Below, piece by piece: positions 62,001 to 64,000 of a DNA stretch of 64,000 nt (within the stretch, counting starts at the first letter, position 1; every line of letters begins with the position of its first letter). Below the pieces are notes generated by a model. It did no database searches, was not told the DNA's origin, and saw only the letters and a program-made list of their open reading frames with translations. Position numbers and translations under genes: made by a program. This DNA is from Aureimonas glaciei (GTDB taxonomy: Bacteria; Pseudomonadota; Alphaproteobacteria; Rhizobiales; Rhizobiaceae): positions 481,770-545,769 of the forward strand of contig NZ_BMJJ01000004.1 in assembly GCF_014643375.1 (NCBI RefSeq), written 5' to 3'.

Positions 62001-63765
62001 AGAAGATCGCGGTGCGCGCGTCGCGTCCCGAGAGCGGGGGGCGCGCCGGATCCGCGGGAAAGGGGACGCGTTGCGCCTGCCCGAAGCCTTCGCCAGAGCC
62101 GTGATGCCAGACAACCCCGTCTTCGCCGAGGAGGACGACATCCGGCAGGCCGTCGCCGGTGAGGTCGACGAAGCGGACGTCCGGGTCCTCGAAATCAAGC
62201 AGGGGCCGTTCGCGCAACGGTCGCAGCGCCTGCCAGCTCTCGCCGTCGCGCGCCCGCATTCCCGGCACGGCGCCGGCCAGCTCGATGACCGAAACGCGGC
62301 CGCGGCCGGCGAAGTCGCCGAGCAGGGCGCGGGAAAGAGGAGGGAGCGGCCGCGGGATGTGCGACAGCGCCAGCGGCGGTCCAAGCTCGGCGCGGGGCAC
62401 GATGCCGGGCCACTGGCTGCGATTTCGGCGGTAGATCCAGGCGCCCGGCGCATCGGAAAGCAGTCCCGGGAGCCCCTCGCCGTCGAGGTCGACCCAGCGC
62501 GTCGCCGGCGGGTTGTGCGGCACGACGCCGGTCCCGCCTAGACGGTCGATCTCATTGCCGAAGCGCGCGAGGCTGTAGGTGAACGTGACTGTCGGCCAGG
62601 CGGCGGCGGCATAGGCGGCGCCGTCGCGCAGATAGCCGGAGCGGGTGAACGCGGTGAGGAGCGAGCCGAACGCGCCGCCGCGAAGATCCGGCGGTCCGGC
62701 GGCGCCGGGGTCGTCGGCATAAGCAAGCTCGGTCGCAGCGACCAGGGTGGCCCCGGCTCCCAGTTCGTCGAAATGGTGGAACATCAGGACGCGGGTGCAG
62801 CGGCGATGGCTGCGGATTTCGAAGCCCGAACGGTAGCGCGACCATGGATCCGGCCGGGCGTCCCACGGTTTGGCTGGCGTGGGTGAGGCCGTGACGCTGC
62901 CGTCCGGCGCCACCGCGAGGTGTCCTTCGCCGTAGTCGAAAACGAGCTCGAAGAGGAAGTCCTCGTCTCCCGCCGCCCCGACGAGGTGGGACGTGCGATT
63001 GCCGTAGAGGACCCGCTTCAGATAGCGCTCGGCAGACCGGCTGCCCGGCGGCCGGTGTGCCTCGGCGGGTGATGGCGCGATGCCAGCATCGTCCTCCGCG
63101 GCATATCGGTAGCGGACGAGGTTGCCCTTGTCATCGCGCGTCTCGTCGATGAGCCAGGCGAAGACATGTGAGGGGTGGGCGGGGTCGGCAATGCGGCTCG
63201 CGAGCGAAGTACCGTAGACGGACTGGACGTTCGTCGGCGAGACGGAGCGCCAGTGGATGTCTCCATCGGACAGGCGCGTCCAGCGTTCGATCCGGGCGAA
63301 GGCCCCTTCGATCCGCGGCCTGAAGCGGTGAATGCGGAACCCGCCGCGGTCCTGCGACCAGAGGGCGCCGGAATCGTCCCGCTCGGGCACGAGATCTTCC
63401 GCGCCCGCCAGCATGAAGGTGTCGCCGGCCGGGTCGTCGCGGTAGCGTGGCAGGCCGCGCTCGGTCTTGCGAATGATCTGCGGCAGCGCCAGCGACCAGC
63501 CAAGGCCGAAAGGGCCGTTGCCGCGGCCGCTATCGTAGGTGAGCGAGAGGGACGGGGTGAAGCCTGCACGGCTCGGCGACAGCGGCAGCGGGACCGACGC
63601 GCCCGCGGAGCCGTTTGACGGGTTGGCCGCGAAAGTCTCGCCTACGCCCCGCAGCGCACCGCCGCTGCGCGGCAGGTTGACGGATGGGCCGGCAGGCTTG
63701 CCTCCGTCATCCTGACCCGTGTCGAAGGCGGGCGCCGCCCGCTGGCGTGATCGATCGTCGCGCAT
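56089..63765 (-). CDS. fused Tc toxin TcB-TcC (SpvB/RHS) protein with variable effector tail
   Basis: A 2558-aa cocoon protein. The N-terminus is SpvB-like (SLTYDSGRGNGPFGLGWSLA). FG-GAP/VCBS propeller repeats follow (VDLTGDGLPDVVLLGEDG near 530), then TcB middle domains (about 715-1060; VNLDIDRYGNVL at 966) and YD/RHS repeats. The RHS core is at about 2060-2117 (YFGARYYAAWLGRWTSADPS; CGNNPVMRADPNGL), where autocleavage after Leu2117 is expected. The released tail (2118-2558) has a DIDHVVELQ motif (Asp2283, His2284) with downstream Asn/His and a NSAQGS segment, resembling HNH-type nucleases, and then a Gly/Ala-rich hydrophobic stretch from about 2345 to the end. The start at 63765 has only a weak ribosome site. 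Confidence 0.92.
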   Translation of the reverse strand: MRDDRSRQRAAPAFDTGQDDGGKPAGPSVNLPRSGGALRGVGETFAANPSNGSAGASVPLPLSPSRAGFTPSLSLTYDSGRGNGPFGLGWSLALPQIIRKTERGLPRYRDDPAGDTFMLAGAEDLVPERDDSGALWSQDRGGFRIHRFRPRIEGAFARIERWTRLSDGDIHWRSVSPTNVQSVYGTSLASRIADPAHPSHVFAWLIDETRDDKGNLVRYRYAAEDDAGIAPSPAEAHRPPGSRSAERYLKRVLYGNRTSHLVGAAGDEDFLFELVFDYGEGHLAVAPDGSVTASPTPAKPWDARPDPWSRYRSGFEIRSHRRCTRVLMFHHFDELGAGATLVAATELAYADDPGAAGPPDLRGGAFGSLLTAFTRSGYLRDGAAYAAAAWPTVTFTYSLARFGNEIDRLGGTGVVPHNPPATRWVDLDGEGLPGLLSDAPGAWIYRRNRSQWPGIVPRAELGPPLALSHIPRPLPPLSRALLGDFAGRGRVSVIELAGAVPGMRARDGESWQALRPLRERPLLDFEDPDVRFVDLTGDGLPDVVLLGEDGVVWHHGSGEGFGQAQRVPFPADPARPPLSGRDARTAIFFADMTGDGLSDLVRVGNGSVVYLPNLGYGRFGMAVTMAEAPLLDANGTFDARRLRLADVTGNGVADLVYLEGEGDGAVAANIYLNACGNGWSGAQRLTFPAVDDIAQVDVLDLLGDGTACLVFSSPLPPDGGAPIRYVRLMEQKPYLLTRLENGMGAETCIAYAPSTRFMLADAAAGRPWPTRLPFPVQVVTRVERIDHIGKTRFVSRTTYHDGHWDEREREFRGFAFVESEDTDEDAFVPGDAQEAGPAGFQPPVVTRTWFHTGSWPEGEAALARHRAHWFGGPHLSPPLLPEGLAPDEVADCVRALKGATLRQEVYARDGSDKADLPYSVTETSHEVRLLQRRGAGLSGVVHVVARETVAFAYERQVEDPRVSHGVNLDIDRYGNVLTGVSIVYGRRVVDASLPAEVSAAQTQLRITLATTDVTEPIDRQAPRPVYRLPVPFRVQTFEVTGIAPTGLLFTGAELAAGLAGLAPIPYEADADAAVPQRRALGEARTLFLDDALALLPLGAWDGLALKAESYALAFTPGTLALYGGRVTAADLTAAGYRDLDGDGRWWTPSGTQLFPADPERHFYISSGARNPFGLESRITFDAYDLLPVRVEILGIPWSVHEAQNDYRVLGPVAATDANGNRSAVRLDARGMVVATATAGKDGEGDTLDEPTTRMTYDLFRFAQTGQPNTARSFARETHADPATIWHESVAYFDGGGEVAMTKSRVAPGPALTVVDGAVVEVDADPRFIGNGRAILDNKGNVIRAYAPYFSATDAYEDEALLRQAGIAAVHAYDPLGRQIRSDSPDGTFARVELDSWRQRVFDPNDTVLESRWYADRGSPPPAGAEPAGPDARAAFLAARHAGTPAVVHTDNLGRSVYAIADYGGGVVGAVRTEIDLTGRRTATFDQLGRAVTSAFVGVDGRVITGESAERGRSWSFMAADGALLWTADEHGRTTRIAYDGFRRPVATLVSEAGGPEVVVGAAVYGDRHPEARQRNLLGGAHLLFDQAGLVRVPGNDFRGIPLRSERVLARDVGGTLDWRAVFEAADLAAVEAAAAPLLEGETFASSGSYDALLRPTLLTLVDGSRVHPTYDVGGLLVRIAVEPHGVGPEITVLDGQAYDAKGQRTFVRFGNAIESHFGYDPLTFRLTRQRTFRPGGADLQDLVATHDAAGNLVELADAAEQVSYFRNQVVAARWRFAYDATYQLVRATGREHAAAGNNIARGSSDLAALPELPHGNDDSAVRIYTETYGYDLAGNILFLDHRYAPQPGAGNGWRRAYRYRRDEIAGDRTNRLVATTRGGDPDGAPPSDRYEHDARGRMTRMPHLPRLDWDQAETLRTIDLGGGGTMLQSYGVGGARLRKVVDRPGNLRLEWIYLGAVMLFRRRRRDTGAIFFERVSTHVGDGGVSARIDIKTVDTDGADAANPIGVPSVRFQHPNALGSMALETDETGAIVSYEEFHPFGTSAYRSARPGVDLSLKRFRFSGKERDEETGLYYFGARYYAAWLGRWTSADPSGIGAGFNAFRYCGNNPVMRADPNGLDDKRKEDFIGFGEKDPVTNTPIDTLEEFERWAVRHGIEYAGTPTQVSSGIFKVDSFRRVAPGEGGPAPPADEGRPVPGAGSTTGTGAEVVRTHPEGHIHEVAQNFDDDKIAAYDERIKTDRAVATRSRAPGSTSRTNDLRAANQNLRDAYEAGLPGGQRPAGTDIDHVVELQDIGRQNNTVRPQDHRTQNSRLNSAQGSAQQKVNARRLRQGIPEDVPAGAVARGSDMANPRIQPGYRAAVRGVGYGLMAAGPVLTFWGASNVENVAVRRTGQALALLEGAGAAAYAIGRVAMGGGAAGNLAGLRVMAAGGGVARYAGGAAGLILSTYSLVNHIQTGEYGVTLGDAAGIVGSGAVLAGSAPVAAIAGGVAVANIAGDWVESKVTPEYGRTAGVAAGTATGAGVGAAAGAAIGAVFFGVGAAPGALIGGAIGAAAGFIGSFW

Positions 63766-64000
63766 GCCGCGATGTTCCCGCCCGCGGAACGGTCAACAGC
63801 CGTAAGACGCGTGCCGCCTCCCACTTTACGCGTGAGGCGAGTAGCCTCTGAACAGATAAAGGCGGAAATTTGACACGCCAACGTGATTCCGCGCGGGTGT
63901 GCACGGCGGTGACAAACCAGGCCACAGGAGCGCCGGCATAACGCCGAGTGCGGCGGAGTAAAATCCGGCCAGTGGTTAGGCTGTTCTCTTTTGCAGAGGG
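63766..64000. other. upstream region of the Tc operon
   Basis: No gene is evident in these 235 bases, which should carry the promoter of the leftward Tc operon. A small inverted repeat (CGCCTC and GAGGCG, near 63810-63840) lies in front of the start. I could not identify a convincing -35/-10 pair on the minus strand. The stretch is lower in G+C than the genes. Confidence 0.4.

Noticed and set aside
58390..62541. A very long open frame on the plus strand opposite the TcBC gene
   Set aside because: It is antisense to clearly conserved RHS and SpvB domains, has a low-complexity Arg/Ala/Gly/Asp-rich translation, and is explained by high G+C at third positions. The same applies to long frames at 15-2975, 12573-14282 and 55441-58359.

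Overview
The window is GC-rich (about two thirds G+C by eye) and is packed with TRAP transporters, FCD-type GntR regulators and catabolic operons joined by ATGA overlaps. This points to a soil or plant-associated alphaproteobacterium of the Rhizobiales type. The closest matches I can recall for the vitamin B6 genes are the Mesorhizobium loti mll6785-mlr6807 proteins. I saw no rRNA, tRNA, CRISPR array or intact insertion sequence.

Region 1 (about 0.3-11.5 kb). A DUF3089 lipoprotein gene is followed by a minus-strand operon reading from 9.6 kb leftwards: hyuA, hyuB (hydantoinase/oxoprolinase subunits), a TRAP transporter (P, Q, M), a small GAF protein and a type II haloacid-dehalogenase-like hydrolase. 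A GntR regulator is divergent from it and a LysR regulator follows. The layout suggests import and hydrolysis of a cyclic amide or related acid.

Region 2 (about 11.6-24.9 kb, minus strand). A second catabolic block holds, in transcription order: an SDR dehydrogenase, a split transketolase, a TRAP transporter, a 3-hydroxyisobutyrate-dehydrogenase-like enzyme, a GntR regulator, a CaiB-type CoA-transferase, an iron alcohol dehydrogenase, an HMG-CoA-lyase-like enzyme, an aldehyde dehydrogenase and a sugar isomerase/epimerase-like protein. The second half can oxidise an alcohol to an acid, activate it with CoA and cleave it. The substrate is unknown. Operator-like GGTATCC/GGTATACC sequences lie in front of the regulator and of the TRAP genes.

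Region 3 (about 25.2-45.3 kb). This is an apparently complete vitamin B6 degradation island. Pyridoxine 4-oxidase and a GntR regulator are on the minus strand. Divergent from them are the lower-pathway enzymes: 2-(acetamidomethylene)succinate hydrolase, MHPC oxygenase, a DUF1185 protein, a PEBP-like protein, HMPDC decarboxylase, 4-pyridoxate dehydrogenase and FHMPC dehydrogenase. A TRAP transporter and a BMP-type ABC transporter follow, then the upper-pathway enzymes 4-pyridoxolactonase, pyridoxamine-pyruvate aminotransferase and pyridoxal 4-dehydrogenase. Together they can convert pyridoxine, pyridoxamine and pyridoxal to succinate semialdehyde, acetate, ammonia and CO2. Catalytic residues of several M. 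loti enzymes are conserved in register.

Region 4 (about 45.3-64 kb). After a gene-poor gap of about 0.86 kb comes a minus-strand Tc-toxin operon. It encodes a fused TcB-TcC protein (2558 aa) with an RHS cage and a variable C-terminus, a very long TcA (3184 aa) with an N-terminal peptidoglycan-binding-like extension, and a 101-aa minimal nucleotidyltransferase whose start codon overlaps the TcA stop. The effector tail combines an HNH-like DHVVELQ motif with a long glycine/alanine-rich hydrophobic tail.
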